From NCBI RefSeq assembly GCF_002563965.1, contig NZ_PDJF01000001.1:868001-932000 (forward strand): DNA of 64,000 bases, in the 5' to 3' direction. This DNA is from Corynebacterium renale (lineage in GTDB: Bacteria > Actinomycetota > Actinomycetes > Mycobacteriales > Mycobacteriaceae). The translations under genes and the position numbers were made by a program. The notes beneath the pieces are model-generated. The model saw only the letters and a program-made list of their open reading frames with translations. It did no database searches and had not been told where the DNA came from. Each line of letters starts with the position of its first letter. Position 1 is the stretch's first letter. Of the stretch, positions 19,319 through 29,346 are shown one piece after another.

Positions 19319-20035
19319 ATGGAAGCCAAAGGAAAGCTAGAAAACATGCTCGGGACTGCGCGTTTCGAGAGGTACTATTTAGAGGCTGGTGGAGACATGG
19401 ATCGAGCTTCCTGCCTTTATAGATGGAATACAAATTTAGGGGGCGCGTTCTATGTTGTACTCTCAGACTTCGAGGTTTTGACACGTAACTCTATGGATAG
19501 AGCACTCCGAGAATGGAATCTCTCTGACTGTGGCCATAGCGAATGGGCACTTGAGCACCAATCTGGAGACCTTCTATACTCGATTTTTCACCGTCCGATG
19601 ATGATTGCGAGAGGGCATGCGCGTAAAGCCTCTATCCGCCGACCTCGAGGCCATGATCGAAAAGGCGCGCCCATCACGCATGATGATGTCATTGCCCAGT
19701 TCTCGTTAGGCAATTGGTCAACCCTTTTGGGTGAAGCGCATCCAGATTTACGTGACAACGCGAGGGACTTGTGGGAAAAAGGCCTGTGCAATGCTTTTCC
19801 TAATGTTGCACCGAGCGACCAGTCACGTGAGAACATTGGTAAGAAGTTTGAGCGGATAACTCAATTGCGCAACCGAGTATCACATCAAGAAAATCTCCTC
19901 GACGTCAACGTTCGTAGCCGATTAAACGACGTGATCTCCGTTCTAAGTGCAATCGATACTGCGTATCCTTCTTGGGTTAGCTACGGCAGAAACGTGCGCA
20001 GAGTAGCGCAAGCGGATCCGAGGAAACTTTGGTAG
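19319..20035 (+). CDS. Abi-like (AbiD/F, HEPN-type) protein
   Basis: 238 residues from ATG 19319. An earlier in-frame start at 19259 overlaps the terminator hairpin and is disfavoured. The N-terminal half has the Abi_2 pattern: ...ARFERYYLEAGGD..ALYRWN-like CLYRWNTNLGGAFYVVLSDFEVLTRNSMDRAL. The C-terminal half ends in RITQLRNRVSHQE, an Rx4-6H motif of HEPN ribonuclease-type domains (Arg and His about residues 185-190). Abi_2 proteins are linked to phage abortive infection in lactococci. Defence activity here is inferred. AT-rich like its YfbU neighbour, which supports joint acquisition. Confidence 0.65.
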   Translation: MEAKGKLENMLGTARFERYYLEAGGDMDRASCLYRWNTNLGGAFYVVLSDFEVLTRNSMDRALREWNLSDCGHSEWALEHQSGDLLYSIFHRPMMIARGHARKASIRRPRGHDRKGAPITHDDVIAQFSLGNWSTLLGEAHPDLRDNARDLWEKGLCNAFPNVAPSDQSRENIGKKFERITQLRNRVSHQENLLDVNVRSRLNDVISVLSAIDTAYPSWVSYGRNVRRVAQADPRKLW

Positions 20036-20395
20036 TAACCCGTCATTCGTATGGTGCGTGCCGATAGAAAAATCTTGTCAAAGCGCAGAGTCTAATACTG
20101 CATTTGAGTGTTACGTTGGACCAGTGCAATTTTCTGACCAGCTGTTTTACAAGTTATGTGTCGAAGAGTTCTAGTTTTACGCTTTAAAGTTACAAAATTT
20201 GTAGATTTGTGCGTTCGAGGATTGTGAGAGTCCAACCGGCGGCCAGGAGTTTTGAAGACTGTTGCAGTCACACTGCGAAAACTTCACTATTTCACACTTT
20301 TCTGACCAGCAGTTTTCCAAGTGTAAAGGGCCACAGTTGCCGGGCCGCCGCAGGGCCGCCGCAGTTGCCGCCGCAGGGCCGCCGCGGGGTGAACC
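20036..20395. other. Intergenic region ending in a GCCGCCGCA short tandem repeat
   Basis: AT-rich first part with two related stretches containing TTTTCTGACCAGC (about 20128 and 20300). The last 50 bp (20342-20390) consist of imperfect tandem GGGCCGCCGCAGTTGCCGCC-type units, which could form a GC-rich structure downstream of the thi operon. No gene seen. Confidence 0.4.
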
Positions 20396-22476
<2,081 letters not shown>

Positions 22477-22492
<16 letters not shown>

Positions 22493-23616
22493 AATGCCTC
22501 CGTATATTCGGTCGTGCGGTTCAAGCCCAGGTCCGCGCCCACGTGCGCCCCGAGCGCGGACAGTAGGATTCCGTGCCGGAAATAGCCGGTAGAAATCACC
22601 AGGTTTTCGCCCCATAACGCCAGGTAGGGCATGTCGTCGGGGGTGCCGGGGCGGTCGCCGGTAATTGCTTCGATAAATTCGCAGTCTTCCAGGCCGGGGA
22701 CGATGCGGATGGCGTCGCGAAGCAGCGTGAACACCCCGTCGACTGCCGGTCCGCGGCGCGCGTCCTCGCGACTGGTTGCGCCCACGGCGATGGTGCCGTC
22801 CGTGCGCGGGATGATGTAAATGGGGCGGTCCTCCACGAAACCGCGAATCACGCGCCCCACCGGCGGCTCCTGGCCTTCCGGCACGCGCAGGCGCAGCATG
22901 TCGCCGCGCACCGGACGCAGCTGCAGCGGGTTCTTCTCGCCGGGGTACCAGCCGGTGACCTGCGCCGCGCCCAGCCCGTTGCACAGGTAGGCGGTATCGC
23001 TGACGTCCACGCGCAGATCCCCGCACTCAACGCTGGTCACGCGCCCGTCCTCGCGGTTCAGTGCTGTTGCTTGCTTCTCGACGAACGCCACCCCCCGCTC
23101 TTGGAGAACCGCGAGGAGGGCGGCCGAATACATGCGCGGATTGATCTGGTGGTCGCCCGGGATTTCCACAACGCCCGCCAGCTGGGGGTGCAGCGCCGGT
23201 TCTTTTGCCCGCGCCTGGCGTAGCGTCAGGCGTTCGACCTCGAAGAGGTGGCCTTGCTGGTGCGTGGTTAGTTCTTTGAGGTGTGTGGCGTCGGCGCGGT
23301 CGGCTGCTACCACGAACGTGGATTCGGTGCGATACCCCAGGTCTTGGTCAGTGTATTCCTGCAGGCGGGTGATTAGGTCGGGGTAGAGGCGCGCCGATTC
23401 CACCATGAGTGGGTAGAGGGGTTCCTGCTTGTACTGCACCTCCGCGCAGGGGGCGAGCATACCGCCGGCAGCAAACGTGGCGCCGCTGCGCGGGGCGGGG
23501 TCTATGATGGCGATGTCCGTGGCCGGTACGCCCCGGCTGAAAAGCTCAAAGGCGGTGCTCAGGCCGATGATCCCGGCGCCGACGATCACGTGTGGAAAGC
23601 TGCGTTCTAAAAGCAT
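22477..23616 (-). CDS. thiO: Glycine oxidase
   Basis: 379 residues. FAD-dependent oxidation of glycine to iminoacetate (dehydroglycine), the nitrogen/carbon donor for ThiG in aerobes. The N-terminal dinucleotide fold is VIVGAGIIGLSTAFEL; AAGGMLAP, GDHQINPRMYSAAL and the C-terminal STGYFRHGILLSA block are characteristic of the DAO/ThiO family. Starts inside the 3' end of thiE (10-bp overlap). Presence of ThiO rather than ThiH fits an aerobic actinobacterium. Confidence 0.93.
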
Positions 23617-24260
23617 GCGACAATATTCCTTGCCATTGCTTGCGGATCGGGGGAGTGCATGAATTCACGCACGATTGCTACACCGGCCACGCCGGTTTTC
23701 GCGAGGTCTAAAGCGTCGGCGGCGTGCACGTCACCGATCGCCACAACCGGAACCGGAGATGCTGCTACCAATTCGGGGTAGCCCTCCAGGCCGATGGGTG
23801 GGCGCCCGGAATCCTTCGTTGGCGTGGGCCGGAAGGGGCCGGCCCCCACATAATCCAGGCAGTCTGCGAATTCGGCCGCCCCGCGCACCAGGTCCAGGGT
23901 GCCGGTGGTCAGGCCAATGATGGCTTCCGGTTCTAGGACTTTCCGGGCGAGGTCAGGGCGCAGGTCATCCTGGCCGATGTGGACCCCGTGGATGTGGTGT
24001 TCTCCCATGAGGGCGGCTGCGAGGTCGACGCGGTCGTCGATAAGCACCCTGGTGCCGGGGTTTGCCTCGTGGACTGCGGCGGCGACGCGAATAGCCAGGT
24101 CAGTGAGCTCGCGCACCGTGATCGGTTTGCTGCGAACTTGTACCACGCCCGCCCCGCCGGCCGCCGCCTGCGCCGCGATGCGGGCGATCTGTTCGAATTC
24201 GCCGCTAGTGTCCGGCAGGCGTCCGGTAACGAAGTAACAGCGCAGATCCAGGTCATGCAT
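23607..24260 (-). CDS. thiE: Thiamine-phosphate synthase
   Basis: 217 residues from ATG 24260. Joins HMP-pyrophosphate and thiazole phosphate into thiamin phosphate. TIM-barrel marks: GAGVVQVRSK (pyrophosphate site), RVLIDDRVDLAAAL, GVHIGQDDL, IIGLTTGT, DYVGAGPFRPTPTK and VVAIGDVHAADA. The start overlaps the stop codon of thiD/tenA by one base (TAATG). A longer start at 24275 is possible but would overlap more. Confidence 0.94.
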   Translation of the reverse strand: MHDLDLRCYFVTGRLPDTSGEFEQIARIAAQAAAGGAGVVQVRSKPITVRELTDLAIRVAAAVHEANPGTRVLIDDRVDLAAALMGEHHIHGVHIGQDDLRPDLARKVLEPEAIIGLTTGTLDLVRGAAEFADCLDYVGAGPFRPTPTKDSGRPPIGLEGYPELVAASPVPVVAIGDVHAADALDLAKTGVAGVAIVREFMHSPDPQAMARNIVACF

Positions 24261-25783
24261 TAGCGCACCACCCACGCCGTGTCAGCCTGGGCGAAGAACT
24301 CCACCTCGAAGCGCGATGCCAGGTCAAAGGCGTGCAGCGCGTCCTCGAAGAGTTCCGGAGAAGCTGCTATCGCTTCCTCGACGCGCGCAATCGCACCCGT
24401 CACGGACGCCTTGAACTCCTCGCCACCGTACGTGGCCAGCCAGTTATGGTACGGGTGCTCGGGGTGGTTCTGCGCCTCCAAATGCGCCCCGACCTCGTAA
24501 TACAGCCAGTAACACGGCAGCACCGCCGCCTGCCCCACCGCGGCCTCCCGGGAAAACACCGACGCCAGCAGGAAGTCCGTATAGCCCTGCGTCACGCGCG
24601 ACATCGTCGCAGGCTGGCGACCCTTCAGCCAGGTTGCCTGCATCTCATGCTCAGCGGCAATCGCATTGTTCGCGTCCTGCGCCCACTGGCCACCCAGCTG
24701 CGTCAACGCGATAGCGTATTTGCCCAGGTACAGGGAATCCTGGTGCAGGTAGAACAGGAAATCCTCCGTGCGCAACGTGCCCGCGCCCAACTGCTGAATA
24801 AACGGCAGGTTCAGGGTATCGGTCAGGTAACCTGCGGTGCGTTCCCACAGTTGCTGTGTGTACGGGCCCGCCGCCGGCAGGATCGGCTCGGTCGGTGCGG
24901 ACGTGCTCGGCGCCCAGGTGCTTGGCGACGCCTGCCTGACCATCCGACGCGCCGTATGCGAGTGATCAACCGGACCGTGACCGGTACCAATGTGCAGGTC
25001 ATCGGCGTGCAAAATGGCCTCATGCAGCCACCGCGACGCCCACCGCACCGCGTCTGCCGGCGTGTGACCCGCAGCCAAACGCGTAGCGATCGCCGACGAC
25101 AGCGAACAGCCCGTACCGTGCGTATTCTCCGTATCCACCCGGTAGACCGGCACATCCGTCACCGCGCCATCCGGGCTAACCAGGGCGTTATCGGCGGCCT
25201 CACCGGTGAAATGGCCACCCTTCATAAGGACGTGCGCATTCAACTGCCGGGCCAGCTTCGTGGCCTGCGCGATGCCATCCTTCTTGGTGGTTGCGGGTTC
25301 CGCGCCCACGAGAACCGCCAGCTCAGGAAGGTTCGGGGTAAGCAGATCCGCATGCTTAGCTAGGTCCAGGACGGCTGCCTCGGCGTGGGCGTCGAGAAGC
25401 CTATCCCCAGACGACGCGATCATGACAGGGTCCAGGACTACCGGGCACGGGATCGCGGCAATGAACTCTGCGATCGCTTGTGTGATTTCGGTGGTGCCGA
25501 GCATGCCGATTTTGACGGCGTCGATGGCAACATCATCAGCCACCGAATGCAACTGGGCTTTGAGGAAATCCACGGGCGGAGTATGAATCTCCTGCACACC
25601 CGTAGTGTTCTGCGCGACGAGCGCCGTAGTCACGCTATACGCGAAACCGCCCGCCGCGGTGATCGACTTGATGTCCGCCTGAATACCCGCACCCCCAGTG
25701 GGGTCAGTGCCCGCGATGGAAAGAACGCGCGGAATGGAACCAGAATTCTGGCCGGAATTGGGTACAAAAGTATAAGTATGCAA
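24260..25783 (-). CDS. thiD: HMP/HMP-P kinase fused to TenA-like thiaminase II domain
   Basis: 507 residues. The ThiD half (about 18-270) has SIAGTDPTGGAGIQAD, the DPVMIASSG block and HGTGCSLSSAIA with the catalytic Cys; it phosphorylates hydroxymethylpyrimidine twice. A Pro/Ser/Thr-rich linker leads to a TenA half (about 305-505). That half has EDFLFYLHQDSLYLGKYA, CYWLYYEVG and the C-terminal FEVEFFAQA helix, which salvage aminopyrimidine from degraded thiamin. This fusion is known in corynebacteria. The first in-frame codon is TTG 25783, and GAAGGGA from the riboswitch 3' strand lies just upstream as Shine-Dalgarno. First gene of the operon. Confidence 0.9.
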   Translation of the reverse strand: MHTYTFVPNSGQNSGSIPRVLSIAGTDPTGGAGIQADIKSITAAGGFAYSVTTALVAQNTTGVQEIHTPPVDFLKAQLHSVADDVAIDAVKIGMLGTTEITQAIAEFIAAIPCPVVLDPVMIASSGDRLLDAHAEAAVLDLAKHADLLTPNLPELAVLVGAEPATTKKDGIAQATKLARQLNAHVLMKGGHFTGEAADNALVSPDGAVTDVPVYRVDTENTHGTGCSLSSAIATRLAAGHTPADAVRWASRWLHEAILHADDLHIGTGHGPVDHSHTARRMVRQASPSTWAPSTSAPTEPILPAAGPYTQQLWERTAGYLTDTLNLPFIQQLGAGTLRTEDFLFYLHQDSLYLGKYAIALTQLGGQWAQDANNAIAAEHEMQATWLKGRQPATMSRVTQGYTDFLLASVFSREAAVGQAAVLPCYWLYYEVGAHLEAQNHPEHPYHNWLATYGGEEFKASVTGAIARVEEAIAASPELFEDALHAFDLASRFEVEFFAQADTAWVVR

Positions 25784-25786
25784 GGA

Positions 25787-25860
25787 CTATCCCTTCGCTA
25801 GTACGAACTAGAGCAGGTTCGACGGGTGTAATCTCAGCCACGTGTGCGGCACCCCGTGTC
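25787..25860 (-). promoter_or_regulatory. TPP riboswitch (thi-box)
   Basis: On the minus strand GGGGTGCCG is followed by the universal GGCTGAGATTACACCCG, then GAACCTGCTCTAGTTCG and TAGCGAAGGGATAG. These are the conserved P2/J/P4 and 3' elements of the THI box. It ends only 3 bp before the TTG start, so ligand binding would directly mask the GAAGGGA ribosome binding site: translational control by thiamin pyrophosphate of the six-gene operon. Confidence 0.95.
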
Positions 25861-25949
25861 ACGTGACTGCGAGCATAGCAAAGGGGGGTGCGGTGTGGGG
25901 ATGGGGATGGTTTTTTGGTGGGTGCGCTGGGCGTTTTCCTGGCGTTTCC

Positions 25950-26600
25950 GGCTGGCCTTACCAGCCAGACTTAATATCCCAGGTCACGGGTGGGTTTCCG
26001 GGTGGGTGCGACCTGGGATATTAATCACAGCTAGTAAGTATGCGGGTCTAGGCATGCTTCGCTGACTTGGTTGGCGCCGTGTTTGGGCCGGTGAACGCAT
26101 GTTTCTTGGCGGTCACATTTTGTGTTGCTGGCGGTGCTGCTGTTGTTGCTGGTGTGTGACCCTTGGGGCTGGTGGTGTTAGCGGGGTCTTTAGTGTGAAT
26201 ATTTGTAGTGCATCTTGTATACGCCAGGTCACGAAAGCTCGACCGTGGAGCGCGACCTGGCGTATACAAGACGTGAGTCAAGGATGTCAGTCAAGGATGC
26301 GACTCAAGAACGCGACCTGCACTTTTACAAGCGTGGCGCCACCAAGCCGGATGGCAATAGTCAGCCCGGCGCTCCTGCGCCGGTCCTTTTCTGCCCAGGC
26401 CCCTTCCGGAGAACACGTGAACCGGAACGAGGCGCGCACGCGCGCCTCGGATTATCCCGTCCGGTGGGATTCCGGCGAGTTCAGGCACCAATTTCTGGCC
26501 AACGCCACATCCTGGCAACGTGAGACTTAGTTACCAGGTTCGGAATTGCAGTGAGGCGTGCTTGCGGCCTGGGATATTAAGGGTATCCGGTAATTATGCA
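25950..26600 (-). repeat. Mosaic hairpin repeat element, copy E3 (inverted)
   Basis: Inverted relative to E1. A-type hairpin at 25970-26024, B-type hairpin at 26214-26270, and a decayed outer A-type half at about 26526-26581 (right arm CCTGGGATATTAAG intact). The segment between A and B shares with E1 a long stretch containing TTTGGGCCGGTGAACGC and GTGTGTGACCC-like sequence. It lies between the thi operon promoter region and an accessory cassette. Confidence 0.85.
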
Positions 26601-26802
26601 GAGCTTGTCGGTGCGGTTTGAGGTGAGCGTCCGAGTCCTGGGAGGCGTTGGATGGCGTAATAAAAAACAACTCTAAACAACTCCAAACAACTATTGTGAG
26701 CTGTGGAAACGCTGTTTATCGGACGGGTAGTTGTTGGGTAGTTGTTTCAGAGTTGTTTTTACGGTGCGGAATCGAGTGCAAAAACAACTTCCTGCAGAAA
26801 TG

Positions 26803-26814
26803 TATGCTGTCATT
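26803..26814 (+). promoter_or_regulatory. Leaderless -10 box of cassette 1 gene
   Basis: TATGCT at 26803-26808, 6 nt before ATG 26815, directly adjoining the left palindromic repeat. Confidence 0.55.
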
Positions 26815-28548
26815 ATGGATTTGAGCTTCGATAGCCCTCACCTGCCGGATCTTGTGCGCAATGCGCTCATCAGCATCTATGAAGGCGCAACTGCCGATAG
26901 CCAAGAGTCAACGGTCTTGGAATTTAAAGAGGATCCTGCGTTGAATGAAAAGTCGCGAGGCAGAAATGCGCGCGCAGAAATCATCGAGAAGCTCATCGAA
27001 GAATCAATTTGTATGGCTAATGGGCCAGCGTCTGGTGGCTACATCGTCGTTGGCATCGCGGATAAAAAGGCAGGGCCCGAGGCGTTTTTAGGCACTGATC
27101 TTGATGAAGAAGACGTGGCTAAAAAAATCTTTAATCGAACTAAGCCAAATATGCGTGTTGATGTTACTCCGGTGATGCTCGGCGACGTTCGTGTGCTTGT
27201 GGTGTATGTTCCAGAGGCGCTCGACGTGTACAGCCGCCAAAGTGGCGCGGCAAGTAAAAGAATTGGCAGTAAGTGTGAGCCACTTAGTGATGAAGAACGT
27301 CAAGCGCTTGCTTTTGAGCGCAGGAATCCCGATTTTTCCAATCGGGTAAGTTCCTCCACAGTTGAAGATTACAGTCCAGATGTCATCGCGGAAGCGCGAA
27401 GGCTTCTCCGCATACGACGAGAAGGTCCTGGAGAAACAGCCCATGTTCCGGAAACAACCACCGGCCTCTTGCGTGAGCTTGGACTCCTCGACGCTAACGG
27501 TTCCCCTAAACGCGCAGCCGACATACTTTTCGCCCAACGTCCCCCGGGAGTGGTTACGGTACGGCATCTGTGGAGAACTTTCCCGGGAGCAGACCCCCAA
27601 GTACAGGAATACTCCGGCCCACTACTGGTAGATCTTCCCCGCCTACGACGGAAGATGGAAGAAAACGCTGACACCGAAATTGGCCGTGTGAGTTTTGCGA
27701 ACGGGCAAGAAATTCCCATTCCTCGGTTCCCTGCCCAGGCTATTGATGAAGTAATCATCAATGCGCTAGTGCATAGAGATTGGCGAATCAATGATGCGGT
27801 GGTCGTCGACCAAACGGCTCGCTTGCTCAAAGTATGGTCGCCTGGGCCTCTCCCGATAGGAGTGACTGAACAAAACCTGCTGACCACCCGCTCTATCCCG
27901 CGTAATGGACGGCTCATGGCGACGATGCGCATGTTGGGGTTAGCAGAGGAAAGCTCACGCGGGTTCGACCGCATGTGGGCGTCGATGATTAGGACCGGAC
28001 GTGACGTGCCGGAAGTCCACGCAACAGAAACGCATGTAGAAGTTATCTTGGCTGCGGGTGAACCCGACCTCGAATTTGTGCGCGCTTTATCTGATTTGTC
28101 CAGCGTGTTTGGCCCCGAAGTTGTAGAAAGCGTCAACGTCCTCATCATTTTATGGCACCTGTGGAGTTCGCCGATGATAACGGAGCGAACTGTATGTGCT
28201 CAGACGCAGATCGGTGCCCTGGAATGTAAAGATCTCATGGCAGGTCTAGAAGAATGTGGCCTGCTTGAGGCGGTGGGCCAGAGCAGGGAATGGGTATTGA
28301 GCGGAAAAGCCCAGAAGGTGATGGGGATTTTGGGCAATGGAGAGATAGCTGCTGTGTCTGCCCAGGAGTGGATTCGTGAAAAATTGGACAGTGGCGAATC
28401 TGTATCGTCTACGGAGATAAGCGAACGCCTCGGAATCGCCCGAAAAGAGGCAACTGATTATCTCCGCCATCTGCGTACCTTAGGTCAAGCCCAGATTGAT
28501 CCTAGTGGCCCTTCGCGGGGGCCTGGTACGAGGTGGATCGCGAAATAA
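26815..28548 (+). CDS. AlbA_2 / HATPase_c_4 ATP-binding regulator (RecG-like family)
   Basis: 577 residues from ATG 26815, preferred over upstream frame because of the leaderless TATGCT. Residues about 20-140 form an AlbA_2 (Schlafen-like) domain: STVLEFKEDPA, the ANGPASGGYIVVGIAD strand-turn and YSRQSGAASKRIGS. Residues about 300-400 match the HATPase_c_4 region of RecG-like regulators (FPAQAIDEVIINALVHRDW, EESSRGFDRMW). The last 60 residues hold a winged helix (SSTEISERLGIARKEATDYL). The family is annotated as putative DNA-binding ATPases of unknown role. Its only flanks are identical palindromic repeats, which suggest autoregulation by the C-terminal helix. Confidence 0.7.
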   Translation: MDLSFDSPHLPDLVRNALISIYEGATADSQESTVLEFKEDPALNEKSRGRNARAEIIEKLIEESICMANGPASGGYIVVGIADKKAGPEAFLGTDLDEEDVAKKIFNRTKPNMRVDVTPVMLGDVRVLVVYVPEALDVYSRQSGAASKRIGSKCEPLSDEERQALAFERRNPDFSNRVSSSTVEDYSPDVIAEARRLLRIRREGPGETAHVPETTTGLLRELGLLDANGSPKRAADILFAQRPPGVVTVRHLWRTFPGADPQVQEYSGPLLVDLPRLRRKMEENADTEIGRVSFANGQEIPIPRFPAQAIDEVIINALVHRDWRINDAVVVDQTARLLKVWSPGPLPIGVTEQNLLTTRSIPRNGRLMATMRMLGLAEESSRGFDRMWASMIRTGRDVPEVHATETHVEVILAAGEPDLEFVRALSDLSSVFGPEVVESVNVLIILWHLWSSPMITERTVCAQTQIGALECKDLMAGLEECGLLEAVGQSREWVLSGKAQKVMGILGNGEIAAVSAQEWIREKLDSGESVSSTEISERLGIARKEATDYLRHLRTLGQAQIDPSGPSRGPGTRWIAK

Positions 28549-28765
28549 AAAACAACTCCGAACAACTCCAAACAACTATTGTGAGCTGCAGAAACGATGT
28601 TTTTTTGGAGGGGTAATTGTTGAATAGTTGTTTCGGAGTTGTTTTTAGGGTGTGAAGATGGGGCTCGAAACAACTTCCTGGGGAAATGCGGGTGGTTCGC
28701 TGGCTGTGATTGCGTGGTCTCAAGCTACTTCTGCGCTGGGATGCTGAATATAGGATTGCCCAAAG

Positions 28766-28975
28766 GTGCTTGGGGCAATCGCGGCAACGTCGAGAAAACC
28801 TACGAACTGGAAGCTGAAAGGCAATGCACAGCTGGACGCTGGTGAATACGCCATTGTGGCCAACATCCGCAAGTGTGAACTCCCCAAGACTGGTGGAATC
28901 GATGTATGGACGCAAGCTGCACTCAGCTTGCTGATCATCGGTGGCGGTATCTTCCTGGCTCGCAGGAAGGCATAA
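28766..28975 (+). pseudogene. C-terminal remnant of an LPXTG-anchored surface protein
   Basis: The 69-codon frame ends in LPKTGGIDVWTQ, a hydrophobic segment ALSLLIIGGGIFLA and RRKA, a complete sortase signal. Upstream, residues resembling the end of a Cna-B/SpaA-type domain (LDAGEYAIVANIRKCE) lie in this frame. Another fragment (NVEKTYELEAE) lies in a shifted frame from about 28740. There is no signal peptide or start region, because the sequence begins where the cassette 1 right repeat ends. It is a 5'-truncated, frameshifted relic. The terminator is retained. Confidence 0.75.
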
Positions 28976-28995
28976 AGCCGACGCGATTTAACGAA

Positions 28996-29026
28996 GGAAG
29001 CGGTGTTCGTCATGAACACCGCTTCC
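28996..29026 (+). terminator. Terminator after the LPXTG relic
   Basis: 13-bp perfect arms (GGAAGCGGTGTTC and complement), 5-nt loop, followed by a T-rich stretch. Confidence 0.75.
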
Positions 29027-29102
29027 TACTATTTACCGTCTCTAGCCTCTGTGCCCATATTTTAATCAAAATACCTGGTAGTCGACGTTTGGGTATTTTT
29101 AT

Positions 29103-29168
29103 GCTGCGGTTCTGCAACCACTCCGTTGCGGTTCTGCAAACAACCCGTTGCGGTTCTGCAAGCATCCC
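29103..29168 (+). repeat. Three tandem 22-bp repeats upstream of the MFS gene
   Basis: Units beginning GYTGCGGTTCTGCAA at 29103, 29125 and 29147, with a truncated fourth (GTTGCGGATT) at 29169. Exact 22-bp periodicity (two helical turns) suggests an array of protein-binding sites rather than coding sequence. Confidence 0.75.
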
Positions 29169-29346
29169 GTTGCGGATTTATCACGACTTTCCACCACCAC
29201 GAACGCTTCGGGTGTGCGGGGAAAGGTGGGGGAGGTGGACGTCGAGAAGCAATAAAAGCGGGGATTATATTCATGCTCACCCGGGCAAATTCCCACAGGA
29301 AACGGGCAGATTTGGACTGATTAAAACACAGGAGCACTATAGATTC

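Larger units (their letters stand above)
26661..28688 (+). mobile_element. Single-gene cassette 1: AlbA_2 regulator between 142-bp direct repeats
   Basis: The left repeat 26661-26802 and right repeat 28546-28688 run in the same direction and are highly similar from TAAAAAACAACT to GGRAATG. Each repeat is itself an imperfect inverted repeat: three CAACT units at one end, three AGTTG units at the other. The left copy ends where the gene's leaderless -10 box begins. The right copy starts exactly with the gene's TAA stop codon. No transposase is present. Mobility is inferred from the bracket structure. Confidence 0.55.

Noticed and set aside
29103..29168. CRISPR array
   Set aside because: The 22-bp units are contiguous with no spacers, only three units are complete, and no cas genes are in the window.
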